Assembly: GCA_900470155.1 (NCBI GenBank)
Contig: UBZT01000009.1
Location: 1,013,524-1,077,523 of the forward strand
Origin: Hyphomicrobiales bacterium
GTDB taxonomy: Bacteria; Pseudomonadota; Alphaproteobacteria; Rhizobiales; Rhizobiaceae
Length of the DNA: 64,000 nucleotides
Direction of reading: 5' to 3'
The position numbers were made by a program, and so were the translations under genes. The notes beneath the pieces are model-generated. The model saw nothing but the letters and a program-made list of their open reading frames with translations, searched no databases and was not told where the DNA came from. Below are positions 8,523 to 17,798 of the stretch, piece after piece (positions within the stretch are counted from its first letter, which is position 1; each line of letters begins with the position of its first letter).

Positions 8523-9542
8523 GTGCCGAATTCAGCGCCGGCCACGATTGACGACGTTGCACGCATTGCCGAGGTGTCGATCGCCACGGTGAGCCGTGCC
8601 ATCCATACGCCCGACAAGGTGGCCAAGACCACCCGCCAGCGCGTCAACCAGGCAATTGCGATCACCGGCTACACCACCAATGCCATGGCCCGCTCGCTGC
8701 GCATGGGCCGCTCCAACATGATCCTGATCCTGGCTCCGGATATCGGCGACCCGAATTTCTCCACCACGCTGATCGGCCTGGAAAACGAGGCCCGCGCCCA
8801 TGGCTTCGGCGTGCTGATCGGCCATACCCAGAACGATCCCGAGCGCGGGCTGGAATATCTGAAATTTCTCAGTTCCGGACAGGCCGCAGGCCTTGTGCTG
8901 TTCACCGGCCACGAACCCTTCGGCCATCAGGTCATCGGCCAGCGCCTGCCGCCATCGGTCGCCGTGTTCGAACCGGTCTTCGGCTCGAAGACCTCCTATG
9001 TCGGCGTCGATGACACCGCCGGCGCCCGCAAGGCGGCCGAACATCTTCTCTCGGCCGGCCACCGCCGCATCGCCTTCATCGGCGATGCAAAGACAAGGCT
9101 CGGCCACCAGCGCCGCCGCCAGGGCTACGACCTCGCACTCGACGCCGCCCGCATTCCGCCGGACCACCGGCTGGTCCTGGAGGGCGACGGCACGATCGAA
9201 AGCGGCCGCCTCGCCGTCGAGCAACTGTTCATGCGCGATACGCTGCCAACCGCCTTCATGTGCGTCAACGACGCGACAGCCGTCGGCGTCATCAACGGCC
9301 TGACAGCCCGTGGCTACGATCTGCCGCGCGACTTCTCGATCATCGGTTTCGACGACGTGCCACAAGCGACCTATGTCAATCCGGCTTTGACCACGATCCG
9401 CCAGCCCCGCAGCGCCATCGGCCGCCAGGCGATGGCGCTGCTGCTGGAAACACTGGCCGAGCGCCCGACCGAGCGGCGCGAAATCCTGATCATGCCGGAC
9501 CTGATCGTCAGGGGATCGGTGACGGGACCGGACAAGCGGTAG
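8523..9542 (+). CDS. LacI family transcriptional regulator of the sugar locus (339 aa)
   Basis: The N-terminal helix-turn-helix TIDDVARIAEVSIATVSRAIHTPDKVAKTTRQRV and hinge ITGYTTNAMARSLRMGRSN are followed by a periplasmic-binding-like effector domain (SNMILILAPDIGDPNFS...; FDDVPQATYVNPALTTIRQP near the C-terminus). No ATG is available near the domain; GTG 8523-8525 with GGGGGATGGGG upstream gives the standard length of about 339, so I use it. It is divergent from the sugar ABC operon and most likely represses it through the tandem dyads at 8382-8423. The effector is probably the transported sugar or a metabolite. Confidence 0.92.
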   Translation: MPNSAPATIDDVARIAEVSIATVSRAIHTPDKVAKTTRQRVNQAIAITGYTTNAMARSLRMGRSNMILILAPDIGDPNFSTTLIGLENEARAHGFGVLIGHTQNDPERGLEYLKFLSSGQAAGLVLFTGHEPFGHQVIGQRLPPSVAVFEPVFGSKTSYVGVDDTAGARKAAEHLLSAGHRRIAFIGDAKTRLGHQRRRQGYDLALDAARIPPDHRLVLEGDGTIESGRLAVEQLFMRDTLPTAFMCVNDATAVGVINGLTARGYDLPRDFSIIGFDDVPQATYVNPALTTIRQPRSAIGRQAMALLLETLAERPTERREILIMPDLIVRGSVTGPDKR

Positions 9543-9625
9543 CGGGCGGCCCTGCTACGTGCCGTCGTCAGGCACTTTATGGCCATCGCCGGGAATGTTG
9601 ACGGGCACGACACCCCGAAGCCGTC

Positions 9626-9736
9626 TTCCTCGGGTTTGACCCGAGGATCTACTGTCGGCAACCAGGAGCCCGACCTCAACCGTTGAGCGACGCTGCAAAC
9701 CTCGGCAGATGCTCGGGACAAGCCCCGAGCATGACG
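9626..9736. repeat. Intergenic hairpin repeat family D (single copy here)
   Basis: Two hairpins, CCTCGGGTTTGACCCGAGG at 9628-9646 and GCTCGGGACAAGCCCCGAGC at 9711-9730, bracket about 65 bp. Paired CCCGAGGATC/GCTCGGG units of this kind are dispersed in many rhizobial genomes. It fills much of the gap between the LacI gene and the convergent xylA. No coding potential seen. Confidence 0.5.
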
Positions 9737-9745
9737 TCAACCGCA

Positions 9746-9777
9746 TAAAAAAGCCGGGACACTCGCATGCCCCGGCC
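9746..9777 (-). terminator. Rho-independent terminator of xylA
   Basis: Read on the minus strand this is a GC-rich stem (GCCGGGGC ... GTCCCGGC) followed directly by TTTTTTAT. It starts 31 bp after the xylA stop codon. Confidence 0.8.
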
Positions 9778-9807
9778 CAATCGCATGATATCACATCAAC
9801 CTACATC

Positions 9808-11118
9808 TCAGACGTAGCGGTTGACCACATTCTCCAGCAGTTCCTGCTGGCCCGATTTCGGCTGCGGATTGACGTCCTTGGCCTCGACGCGGGCGGCGAT
9901 TGCCTCGAGGCTTTCCTCGCCGCGCAGCATCGTCTGGTTTTCGGCCTTGTCCCAACCGGCATAGCGCGAGGCCAGCGGACCCGATAGCGCCTTGTCCTCG
10001 ATCATCTTCGCCGCAGCCTTCAGGCCACGGGCGCAGCAATCCATGCCGCCGATATGGCCGATCAGCAGGTCGGCCGGATCGATCGACTGGCGGCGCAGCT
10101 TGGCGTCGAAGTTCGTACCACCGGTGGTGAAGCCGCCGCCGGCGAGAACCTGGTAATAGGCCAGCGCCATTTCCGGCACATTGTTGGGGAACTGGTCGGT
10201 ATCCCAGCCGGACTGGTAGTCGTTGCGGTTCATGTCGATCGAGCCGAAGATGCCGAGCGCATTGGCGAGCGCCAGTTCGTGCTCGAATGTATGGCCGGCC
10301 AGGATCGCATGACCCTGTTCGATATTGACCTTCACCTCCTTCTCGAGACCATAGGTCTTGAGGAAGCCGTAGACGGTCGCAACGTCGTAGTCATACTGGT
10401 GCTTGGTCGGCTCCTGCGGCTTCGGTTCGATCAGCAGCGCGCCCTTGAAGCCGATCTTGTGCTTGTACTCGACCACCAGGTTGAGGAAACGTCCCATCTG
10501 GTCCAGTTCCCGCTTCAGGTCGGTGTTGAGCAGGGTTTCATAACCCTCGCGGCCGCCCCAGAGCACATAGTTCTCGCCGCCCAGGCGCATCGTTGCATCC
10601 ATGCAGGTCTTGACGGTCGCCGCACTGAAGGCAAACACATCCGGATCCGGATTGGTCGAGGCGCCCGACATGTAGCGGCGGTGCGAAAACAGGTTCGCCG
10701 TGCCCCAGAGCAACTTGACGCCGGTCTCGGCCTGCTTCTGTTCGAAGTAGTCGACGATCTCGTTGAGGTTCCGGGTGTTCTCGGCAAAGCTATCGCCTTC
10801 CGGGCGCGCGTCGGCATCGTGGAAGCAATAATAGGGCGTGCCCAGCAGGCTGAACATTTCGAAGGCGACATCCGCCTTCAGCTTCGCCTTGTCCATGCCG
10901 CTGCCATACCAGGGGCGGTCGAAAGTGCGTCCGCCGAAGGGGTCTCCGCCTTCCCACGCGAATGTGTGCCAATAGGCAATCGCAAAGCGCAGATGGTCTT
11001 CCATGCGCTTGCCGGCGACCATTTCATCGGGATTGTAGTGGCGATAGGCCAGCGGATTGGTGCTGTCGGTGCCTTCGTATTTGATCTTGGCGATATCGCC
11101 GAAAAAGCCAGTGCTCAT
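9808..11118 (-). CDS. xylA: Xylose isomerase (436 aa)
   Basis: Converts D-xylose to D-xylulose in the cytoplasm using divalent metal. It is a class II (long) enzyme with the N-terminal insert [12 protein letters not shown]-type block ([16 protein letters not shown]). Catalytic His100 and Asp103 are in [11 protein letters not shown]. Metal ligands are in [18 protein letters not shown] (Glu231, Lys233), [17 protein letters not shown] (Glu267, His270), GSIDMNRND (Asp295) and GWDTDQFP (Asp306/308). Length 436 is typical. It is the last gene after the regulator and xylB; 211 bp with two repeats separate it from xylB, so it may be read through or have its own promoter. Confidence 0.97.
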   Translation of the reverse strand: MSTGFFGDIAKIKYEGTDSTNPLAYRHYNPDEMVAGKRMEDHLRFAIAYWHTFAWEGGDPFGGRTFDRPWYGSGMDKAKLKADVAFEMFSLLGTPYYCFHDADARPEGDSFAENTRNLNEIVDYFEQKQAETGVKLLWGTANLFSHRRYMSGASTNPDPDVFAFSAATVKTCMDATMRLGGENYVLWGGREGYETLLNTDLKRELDQMGRFLNLVVEYKHKIGFKGALLIEPKPQEPTKHQYDYDVATVYGFLKTYGLEKEVKVNIEQGHAILAGHTFEHELALANALGIFGSIDMNRNDYQSGWDTDQFPNNVPEMALAYYQVLAGGGFTTGGTNFDAKLRRQSIDPADLLIGHIGGMDCCARGLKAAAKMIEDKALSGPLASRYAGWDKAENQTMLRGEESLEAIAARVEAKDVNPQPKSGQQELLENVVNRYV

Positions 11119-11153
11119 GGGTCGTTCCTCCTTGGTGTGTATCGTGTGTTTCT

Positions 11154-11211
11154 ACCCTCCCCTTGAGGGGGAGGGTCGGACCGCAGGTCCGGGTTGGGGT
11201 GATCGCAGCGC
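11154..11211 (+). repeat. Intergenic repeat family B, copy 2
   Basis: Near-identical to the unit at 1884-1940 (CCCTCCCCTTGAGGGGGAGGGTC..., GGACCGCAGGTCC, GGGGTGATCGC) and, as there, directly followed by a family A element. Lies between xylB and xylA. Confidence 0.8.
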
Positions 11212-11213
11212 AG

Positions 11214-11324
11214 CCCCTCATCCGCCTGCCGGCACCTTCTCCCCGTGAACGGGGAGAAGGGGTCTTGCCGCAACCGTTCCGTCCCCTATCCCCGCCTGCG
11301 GGGAGAGGGTCAGGGTGAGGGGCA
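11214..11324 (+). repeat. Intergenic palindromic repeat family A, copy 2
   Basis: CCCCTCATCCGCC...GGGTGAGGGGC element of about 110 bp with the same two internal hairpins as the other family A copies. It ends 5 bp before the xylB stop codon, so any xylB-xylA transcript would carry these hairpins in its intercistronic region. Confidence 0.85.
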
Positions 11325-11329
11325 AATCT

Positions 11330-12778
11330 TCAAAGCCCCTTGATCGCCGGATAGACCGAGCGATAGCGGCGATAGGCCTCCTCATAGGCGCCCGACAGCG
11401 CCTTGACCGGCGTGATCGTCTCGGCCGTCTCTGGCGCCGTGCAGACCGACAGCGGATCGGCGCCGGTCGCGGCAATCAGCCCGAGCCTAGCCGCACCGAA
11501 CGCCGCGCCGAAATCGCCGTCCGCCGGCACGTCGACCGGCATGTCGAGAGCCGTGGCAATCGACGCCAGCCAGTAGCGCGAGCGCGATCCACCGCCGATC
11601 GCGGTGACGCGATCGATCTTCGTGCCGGCGGATTTCAGCGCCTCGAGGCTGTCGCGGATGGCAAAGGTCACGCCTTCGACAACGGCCTGCGTCAGCACCG
11701 CGCGACTGGAATCATGGCCGAGCCCGATAAAGGCGCCGCGGATCTTCGCATCATTGTGCGGTGTGCGCTCGCCCGACAGATACGGCAGGAACGTCACGCC
11801 GGTCGGCGCCTTGAGGTCGTCGCCCAGTTCCGCGGTCAACTCGCCTGCCGATTTGCCGGTGACGCCGGAATGCCAGTTCAGCGCATCGGTCGCCGAAAGG
11901 ATCACGCCCATCTGGTGCCAGGTATTCGGCAGTGCGTGGCAGAAGGCATGCACGGCACTTTCCGGCTTCGGCAGGTAGGAGCCATTGGCGGCAAAGAGAA
12001 CGCCGGACGTGCCGAGCGACACGAAGGCATGACCCTCGGCGACCGTACCCATGCCGCAGGCAGAGGCGGCATTATCCCCTGCCCCGCCGGCCACGACGAC
12101 ATCGGAACCGATGCCCCATTTCGCTGCCAGTTCGCCACGCAGCGTACCGGCGCGCTCCGTGCCCTCGACGAGGCCCGGCATCTGCTCGACGGCCAGGCCT
12201 GTTGCCGCAAGAAGCTCCGTCGACCACGCACGCTTTCCGGTGTCGAGCCAGGCCGTTCCGGCCGAATCCGACATGTCGGAGAGATATTCTCCCGTCAGCC
12301 ACAGCCTGAGGAAATCCTTGGGCAGCAGCACCTTGGCGACCTTGGCGAAGGTGTCCGGCTCGTGCTTGGCCACCCAGGCGAGCTTGGGCGCGGTAAAGCC
12401 GGGAAAGACGATATTGCCGGTCAGTGCCCGAAACCGCGGATCGGCGTCGAGTGCTGCCGCCTCTTCATGGCTGCGCGTGTCATTCCACAGGATGCACGGG
12501 CGCAGCACCCGGTCCTTGGCATCGATCAGCGTCGCACCATGCATATGGCCGGACAGGCCGATGCCCTTGACGGCGGCCAGTTCCTTCGCATGCGAGGCCT
12601 TGAGCGCGCCGACCGCCTCTTCCGTCGCGCGGATCCAGTCGCCGGGCGCCTGCTCGGACCAGCCGGAATGCGGCCGCTGAACGCTCAGCGCCGCATGACC
12701 GACACCGATCACGCGCTGGCTGTCATCCATCAGCATCGCCTTGATGCCCGATGTGCCAAGATCCAAACCGAGATACAT
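11330..12778 (-). CDS. xylB: Xylulokinase (482 aa)
   Basis: FGGY-family carbohydrate kinase, phosphorylating D-xylulose to xylulose 5-phosphate. The N-terminal phosphate motif YLGLDLGTSGIKAMLMDD and the SGHMHGATLID block (xylulokinase MHG signature) are present. So are ILWNDTRSHEEA, the VAGGAGDNAASACGMG block and GGGSRSRYW. Length is normal. The frame opens six codons earlier, but ATG 12776-12778 with AAAGGGAGAA upstream is preferred. It follows the LacI regulator by 79 bp on the same strand, forming a regulator-xylB-xylA unit. Confidence 0.96.
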   Translation of the reverse strand: MYLGLDLGTSGIKAMLMDDSQRVIGVGHAALSVQRPHSGWSEQAPGDWIRATEEAVGALKASHAKELAAVKGIGLSGHMHGATLIDAKDRVLRPCILWNDTRSHEEAAALDADPRFRALTGNIVFPGFTAPKLAWVAKHEPDTFAKVAKVLLPKDFLRLWLTGEYLSDMSDSAGTAWLDTGKRAWSTELLAATGLAVEQMPGLVEGTERAGTLRGELAAKWGIGSDVVVAGGAGDNAASACGMGTVAEGHAFVSLGTSGVLFAANGSYLPKPESAVHAFCHALPNTWHQMGVILSATDALNWHSGVTGKSAGELTAELGDDLKAPTGVTFLPYLSGERTPHNDAKIRGAFIGLGHDSSRAVLTQAVVEGVTFAIRDSLEALKSAGTKIDRVTAIGGGSRSRYWLASIATALDMPVDVPADGDFGAAFGAARLGLIAATGADPLSVCTAPETAETITPVKALSGAYEEAYRRYRSVYPAIKGL

Positions 12779-12857
12779 AGTTTTCTCCCTTTTCAACCGC
12801 TTCGAACCCGGCCGCCAGGCGTCCAGTCGCTCAAAGCTGCATTCACCTTTTTGCCCC

Positions 12858-13883
12858 TCAGGGCAGATTGTCCTTCAAGAATATGTCGAGCCGAATACGC
12901 TCTTGCGCCGCAACCACCGGCAACCCGTCGGCCTTGGCTTTCAGCACCCGGATGGCACTGCGCACCTCATGGCCGGCATCCTGATTGAGCACAGCATCGA
13001 TCAGGCCGGCATTGAGCGCTGTGCGCGTCGTTTCCGTCAATTCGTGCGCGATCACCGCCGGCCTGTTTGTCGACGGCAGCTTCTCCAGCGCCCGCACGAG
13101 GCCGCGGTTGCCAGCACCCAGACTGTAGAGACCGATGATATCGTCCCGCCCGGCCAAAAGCCGGCTGACCAGCATTTCCACCGTCGCCGGGTCGTCGCGC
13201 CCCTCGAGCACCGGCAGGATCACGAACCGGGAAAAATCCTTGGCCATCACGGCTTCAAAGGCCTCGCAACGCTCGCGATGGTCGCGGACCAGCATCGAGC
13301 CTGCAAGAACGGCGACTGCGCCATCGCGGCCACCGAGAAACCGCCCGAGCAGGCTCGCGGCCGTCCGGCCCGCGGCAGCATTGTCGATCCCGGCATAGTG
13401 ATCGCGTTGCGACCCGGACAGATCCGACACCAGCGTCACCAGCGGCACACCCGCGGCGGTCACGCGATTGGCTGCAGCCGCGACCTCGGGCGCATCGACC
13501 GCGACGAATGCAATGCCCGCAGGTGCATCACGCAACGCCATGTCAAGCGCGTTGGCCAGCGCCGGCGCGTCGAATGCCGGCACATCGACGAGCCGGATGG
13601 AAACCCGCTCGACAGCCCCGCGTCCGGTTGCCTCATTCAGCGCAAGCCTGAGGCCGCGCATGAAGGAATTGTCATTGGACGGAATGATGAAGGTCAGCGG
13701 ATAGGTTCGCCCCTTGGCCAGGTTGGCCGCCGCCACGTCGCGCACGAAACCGAGCGACGACACCGCCTGGTCGACCTTGTCGCGGGTCCGCGCACTCACG
13801 CCCGGTCGCCGGTTCAAAACCCGGTCGACGGTCGCAAGACTGACCCCGGCATGGACCGCGATGTCATGGACTGTTGGCTTCAT
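12858..13883 (-). CDS. LacI family transcriptional regulator, probable xylose repressor (341 aa)
   Basis: The helix-turn-helix TVHDIAVHAGVSLATVDRVLNRRPGVSARTRDKV is at the N-terminus, followed by a sugar-binding effector domain (LTFIIPSNDNSFMRGL; NALDMALRDAPAGIAFVAVDAPEV; HYAGIDNAAAGRTAASLLGRFLG). ATG 13881-13883 places the HTH at residue 3 as in other LacI proteins; the open frame upstream includes operator-like DNA and is not used. It is located directly upstream of xylB, so control of xylBA (and perhaps itself) is the natural inference. It belongs to the branch with an AAANLAKGRTYPL linker rather than the usual NAVARSL-type hinge. Effector not determined. Confidence 0.9.
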   Translation of the reverse strand: MKPTVHDIAVHAGVSLATVDRVLNRRPGVSARTRDKVDQAVSSLGFVRDVAAANLAKGRTYPLTFIIPSNDNSFMRGLRLALNEATGRGAVERVSIRLVDVPAFDAPALANALDMALRDAPAGIAFVAVDAPEVAAAANRVTAAGVPLVTLVSDLSGSQRDHYAGIDNAAAGRTAASLLGRFLGGRDGAVAVLAGSMLVRDHRERCEAFEAVMAKDFSRFVILPVLEGRDDPATVEMLVSRLLAGRDDIIGLYSLGAGNRGLVRALEKLPSTNRPAVIAHELTETTRTALNAGLIDAVLNQDAGHEVRSAIRVLKAKADGLPVVAAQERIRLDIFLKDNLP

Positions 13884-13916
13884 GAATTCCTCCGGCGCCT
13901 GTCCTAGCGCAGGAGA

Positions 13917-13953
13917 TGAGGTACGTAAATCAAAAAAAGATGTACGTACCTCA
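13917..13953. promoter_or_regulatory. Long perfect inverted repeat upstream of the xyl regulator gene
   Basis: Arms TGAGGTACGTA (13917-13927) and TACGTACCTCA (13943-13953) are an exact 11-bp inverted repeat around a 15-bp A-rich spacer. It lies 34-70 bp upstream of the regulator start. GGTACGTA and its inverse also contain the small dyad TACGTA. This is the expected position for an autoregulatory operator; the split arms could bind two half-sites or a dimer spanning one to two turns. Function inferred. Confidence 0.6.
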
Positions 13954-13963
13954 TTTTCGACAG

Positions 13964-13998
13964 GCAAAAAGCCGCCAACCCTGTCGAGCGGCGGCCTT
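13964..13998 (-). terminator. Rho-independent terminator of the efflux permease gene
   Basis: On the minus strand GGCCGCCGC, a short loop, and GGCGGCTTTTTG form a stem with a T run, starting about 15 bp after the stop codon of the MFS gene at 14013. Confidence 0.65.
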
Positions 13999-14012
13999 CA
14001 ACCAGCGAATCT

Positions 14013-15602
14013 TCAGTGACCGGCACCAGCCGGTGCGGCGGCCTTGGGTTTCTTCAGCATCAGCGTCATGAACACCAATGAACCAAACAGCACGGTCAGC
14101 GCCATGAAGATGTCGATGAAGGACAGCAGCGTCGCCTGCTGCGTGACGATGCCGGCAAGCTTCTGGACCGCAACGGTGCTGCCGTCGAGACCATAGGCCT
14201 CGTAGTTGGCACCGACACTGGCCAGCCAGTCGAGTGCTGCGGCATTGCCCCAGTCAAGCTGTTCGGACAGGCGGGCAAAATGATCGTCGGTACGCTGGGT
14301 GATCATCGTGTTGATGATCGCCAGACCGACGGCGCCACCGAGGTTGCGGGTCAGGTTGAACAGGCCCGATGCGTTTTTCATCCGATCCGGCGGCAAGGTG
14401 CCGAGCGCGATATTGTTGATCGGCACCATGCAGATCATCAGCGAGCAGCCGCGCAGGATCTGCGGCAGGAGCAGTTCGTAGAAGTCCCAGTCCGCCGTGA
14501 TCCCGGTCATCATGTAGGTGCCGGTCGCAAATCCGGCGAAACCCAGCATCATCATGACGCGCGGGTCGAGCTTGCTCGACAGGATGCCCGCGATCGGCGC
14601 CGTCAGGAACATCGCGGCACCCGACACGAACATGGTCTCGCCGATCATCAGCGAATCGTAGTGACGGATGCGGCTGAGATAGAGCGGATAGAGATAGGTC
14701 AGGCCATAGAGACCGACCCCCATGACAAACGAGAACAGCGAGCCGAAGGCAAAGTTCGCGTTCGAGAATGCCCGCAGATCGACAACGGGAAGCTCGACCT
14801 TGAACACCCGGCGGAAGAAGATCGCCCCGCCGATCACCATGGCAATGGTGCCCATGACGATATGGTGGTCGTTGAACCAGTCCTTGTTGTTGCCTTCTTC
14901 CAGCACGAATTCCATCGACCCGAGGAACACCGCCATGGAGGCCAGTCCCCACCAGTCGAATTTCTTCATCAGGCTGTGGTCCGGCTCGTCGAAATCGATC
15001 AGGCTCCACGTCGTCGCGGCCACGATGATGCCGGGAATAACATTGATCAGGAACAACCAGTGCCAGGATAGGGCATGACTGATATAGCCGCCGATCGTCG
15101 GACCGATCGTTGGCGCGAGCGTGGCGACAAGACCGATCATCGGCGAAACGATATTGCGCTTGGACGGCGGGAAGATCGTGAAGGCGGCCACGAAGACCGA
15201 CGGGATCATGCCCCCGCCGATAAAGCCCTGGATCGCACGGTAGACGATCATCTGTTCGATATTCGTGGCCGTGGCCGCCAATGCGCTGGCTAGCGTGAAG
15301 CCGCCGGCACAGATCGAAAACAGCACCCGCGTCGACAGGATCCGGGCCAGAACGCCGGACAACGGGATCATGATGACTTCGGCAATCAGATAGGACGTCT
15401 GGACCCAGGCGACCTCGTCATTGCTGGCGCCGAGACCTGCCTGGATTTCCGACAGCGAGGCCGAGACGATCTGGATGTCGAGGATCGACATGAACATGCC
15501 GAAGACCATCGCAAGAAAGGCGATGACACGCTTCGGATCCATGCGCTCTTCCGCCCCCGAGGCCGAGCCAAGGGTGGGTGATGCTGTGCTTGCAACGGCC
15601 AT
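14013..15602 (-). CDS. DHA2 family MFS multidrug efflux permease, EmrB/QacA type (529 aa)
   Basis: Fourteen-helix drug:H+ antiporter of the inner membrane. The protein has the DHA2 helix-1 motif FGMFMSILDIQIVSASLSEIQ and WVQTSYLIAEVIMIPLSG. The motif-C-like region is around IGLVATLAPTIGPTIGGYI, followed by WHWLFLINVIPGI. Length 529 matches EmrB. AAGGGG lies 8 nt before the ATG. It starts 28 bp after the stop of the EmrA-type gene and so forms a pair with it. Its outer-membrane partner is not encoded here. The divergent TetR gene likely controls the pair. Substrates unknown. Confidence 0.94.
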   Translation of the reverse strand: MAVASTASPTLGSASGAEERMDPKRVIAFLAMVFGMFMSILDIQIVSASLSEIQAGLGASNDEVAWVQTSYLIAEVIMIPLSGVLARILSTRVLFSICAGGFTLASALAATATNIEQMIVYRAIQGFIGGGMIPSVFVAAFTIFPPSKRNIVSPMIGLVATLAPTIGPTIGGYISHALSWHWLFLINVIPGIIVAATTWSLIDFDEPDHSLMKKFDWWGLASMAVFLGSMEFVLEEGNNKDWFNDHHIVMGTIAMVIGGAIFFRRVFKVELPVVDLRAFSNANFAFGSLFSFVMGVGLYGLTYLYPLYLSRIRHYDSLMIGETMFVSGAAMFLTAPIAGILSSKLDPRVMMMLGFAGFATGTYMMTGITADWDFYELLLPQILRGCSLMICMVPINNIALGTLPPDRMKNASGLFNLTRNLGGAVGLAIINTMITQRTDDHFARLSEQLDWGNAAALDWLASVGANYEAYGLDGSTVAVQKLAGIVTQQATLLSFIDIFMALTVLFGSLVFMTLMLKKPKAAAPAGAGH

Positions 15603-15630
15603 GGCGCGGCCCCTTTTCTAGCAGATCCGC

Positions 15631-16827
15631 TTACTTCGCAGCGATGGCCTGGGCATCCGGCGCAGTCCGAGTATCGACATCGACAATCACGCTGAGACCG
15701 GCACGCAGATGCCCCTGCTTCAGGGCTTCCGGCGGAAGCGCGATCCGCACGGGAACGCGCTGCACCACCTTGGTGAAGTTGCCGGTGGCGTTTTCGGCCG
15801 GCAGCATCGAGAAGATCGCACCCGAGGCCGGAGCGATCGATGTCACCGTACCTTCCAGCGGATCCTCACCGTAGGCATCGACATGGATCGAAACCTTCGA
15901 ACCGGGAACCAGATGGGCGATCTGCGTTTCCTTGAAGTTCGCCTCGATGTAAAGTTCGTTGACCGGAACGAGTGCCGCCAGGCGCTTGCCGGCGGAGACA
16001 AGATCGCCGGCCTGGACCGACAGATTGCCGACGATGCCGTCATAAGGGGCCTTCAGCACGGTAAAGTCGAGGTCGCGCTTGGCCTGCTCGATGGCGAGAT
16101 CCTGCACCTTGACGGTGTTCAGGGCCTCGTCGCGCTGAGCCTTCAGCAGCGAAACATTGGCCTCGGCAGAAGACACGGCCGCTTCGCCTGCCACCAGGTT
16201 TGCCTTGGCCTGCTCCAGAGCGATCTTGGCGCTGTCGAGATCGGCGGTCGTGCCGACCGACTTGGCAGCAAGATCTGTAGCGCGCTTTTCGGTAATCTGC
16301 GCGCCGCGCACGCTCGCTTCGAGCGCACCCTGCTGAGCCCGCGTCTGCGCTAGGCTGGCCTCGCCGCCGGAGATCTGCGCGTCCATGCGCAACACCGCCA
16401 GTTCGGCACTCTGCTTGTTGGCGACGGCCTGTTCATAGGCGATGCGATAGTCGCCAGCATCGAGCGTGACCAGCGGATCGCCGGCCTTGACCACCTGATT
16501 GCCGGTAACATTCACCGTTTCCACATAACCCGAGACTTTCGGCGAGATGATCGCGATATCGCCTTCGATATAGGCGTCGTCCGTCGAGACCATGAAGCGG
16601 CCGTCGGTCCACCATTGGTAACCGAACCACGCACCCGCGCTCAGAAGCGCCAGACCGATGATTGGCAGCACCGGACTGCGGCGCTTCTTGGCAACCTTGG
16701 CGACAGGGGGCGTCGCGGCCTCGGGAGCAGTCACCCCGGCTTCTTGCGGCGTGGCCGGCACGGCCTCATTCCTGTCATCGACTGGAGGAGCGGAACGAAG
16801 GGCGGTGGATCTTTGCGTGACGGACAT
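15631..16827 (-). CDS. HlyD/EmrA family membrane fusion protein (398 aa)
   Basis: Periplasmic adaptor linking an EmrB-type pump to the outer membrane. After a charged N-terminus there is one membrane anchor (SPVLPIIGLALLSAGAWFGYQWW). Next come the barrel-sandwich half DDAYIEGDIAIISPKVSGYV, a long Ala/Gln-rich alpha-helical hairpin (residues about 120-230), the second lipoyl half LKAPYDGIVGNLSVQAGDLV, and the beta-barrel around VNELYIEANFKETQIAHLVPGSKV. This order is canonical. First gene of the efflux operon, divergent from tetR with a 146-bp gap. Confidence 0.94.
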   Translation of the reverse strand: MSVTQRSTALRSAPPVDDRNEAVPATPQEAGVTAPEAATPPVAKVAKKRRSPVLPIIGLALLSAGAWFGYQWWTDGRFMVSTDDAYIEGDIAIISPKVSGYVETVNVTGNQVVKAGDPLVTLDAGDYRIAYEQAVANKQSAELAVLRMDAQISGGEASLAQTRAQQGALEASVRGAQITEKRATDLAAKSVGTTADLDSAKIALEQAKANLVAGEAAVSSAEANVSLLKAQRDEALNTVKVQDLAIEQAKRDLDFTVLKAPYDGIVGNLSVQAGDLVSAGKRLAALVPVNELYIEANFKETQIAHLVPGSKVSIHVDAYGEDPLEGTVTSIAPASGAIFSMLPAENATGNFTKVVQRVPVRIALPPEALKQGHLRAGLSVIVDVDTRTAPDAQAIAAK

Positions 16828-16861
16828 GGGCTCAAAACCGGGGAGTTGGTTGCTAATCTAT

Positions 16862-16884
16862 TCGAACTGAACCGTTCGGTTCGA
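16862..16884. promoter_or_regulatory. Candidate TetR operator between efflux operon and regulator
   Basis: Outer arms TCGAAC (16862-16867) and GTTCGA (16879-16884) are perfectly inverted, and the centre carries a second dyad, AACCGTTCGGTT (16870-16881). The site ends directly at a TTGACA hexamer (16885-16890) that could be the -35 box of the tetR promoter, so binding would affect both directions. Inferred. Confidence 0.6.
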
Positions 16885-16973
16885 TTGACATATAGAGTTT
16901 CGTACCGCATATCAAGATGCACAGGCGCGCTTTGCACCTTGAAAATTGACTTGAGTTAATATTTGGACCGATC

Positions 16974-17672
16974 ATGACCAAGCCGACTGCGAAACCGACC
17001 GAAACACAGGAGCAGCCAATCGTGGCAGCGCCCGGTTTGAGCCGTTTTGCCGCGGGCGAAGATCCGATCAAGCGCGGCCAGATCCTCGATGGCGCAAAGC
17101 GCGTTTTCATGAAGATGGGTTATGACGCCGCCAGCATGAATGACGTGACGCGTGAGGCCGGCGTCTCCAAGGGCACGATCTACGTCTACTTCCAGAGCAA
17201 GGAAGAACTGTTTGCCGCCCTGATCGAACGCGAGAAAGGGTTGTTTGCCGAGCGCATGCGTGAACTGCTCGAGCGGAGCGCCAGCACCGAAGACGGCCTG
17301 CGCAGCTTCGGTCTCGCCTTTGCCCATCAGGTCATTGAGACGGACATGATCCCTGCGATGCGTGTTGTCCTGGGCGTGATCGATCGCATGCCGAGCCTTT
17401 GCCAACGGTTTTTCGCCGGGGCACCCACCAATGCCAAGAGCGTGCTGCGGGCCTTTCTGGAAAAGCAGGTTGCGGCCGGACAGCTGTCCATAGACGATTG
17501 CGAACTGGCGGCGCGCCAGTTTATCGACCTGACCATCGGCTCATTTTTCAGGGAGCGCCTGTTCAATCAGTTGCCGCCAAACCTCTCCCAGGCTGAAGTG
17601 AAACGCGTGATCGAAAGCGGCCTCAGGATTTTCCTCAAATCCTATGGACCGGCAAGGCCCGAAAACATCTGA
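16974..17672 (+). CDS. TetR/AcrR family transcriptional regulator (232 aa)
   Basis: The N-terminal HTH is GQILDGAKRVFMKMGYDAASMNDVTREAGVSKGTIYVYFQSKEELFAALIE, which is diagnostic of the TetR family and begins after a disordered leader of about 30 residues. The C-terminal part (SFGLAFAHQVIETDMIPAMRVVLGVIDRMPSL; AARQFIDLTIGSFFRERLF) matches the AcrR/TetR_C type of effector domain. It is divergent from the EmrAB-type operon, so it most likely represses that operon and itself. Inducing compound unknown. Confidence 0.93.
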   Translation: MTKPTAKPTETQEQPIVAAPGLSRFAAGEDPIKRGQILDGAKRVFMKMGYDAASMNDVTREAGVSKGTIYVYFQSKEELFAALIEREKGLFAERMRELLERSASTEDGLRSFGLAFAHQVIETDMIPAMRVVLGVIDRMPSLCQRFFAGAPTNAKSVLRAFLEKQVAAGQLSIDDCELAARQFIDLTIGSFFRERLFNQLPPNLSQAEVKRVIESGLRIFLKSYGPARPENI

Positions 17673-17798
17673 AAAACGGCCATTGGCCGCCCCCGCCGGT
17701 CAACGCTTGGAATACCTGGCGATGGCACCCTTGCCATATGCGATCATTTGCCCCATTTGCTGTTGCTCAACTCCTCTGTTTAGCACGGAAAACATCGA

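Noticed and set aside
11315-12988. 557-residue open frame on plus across xylB
   Set aside because: Antisense to a full xylulokinase with all family motifs; Arg/Gly/Ala-rich translation typical of high-GC shadow frames.
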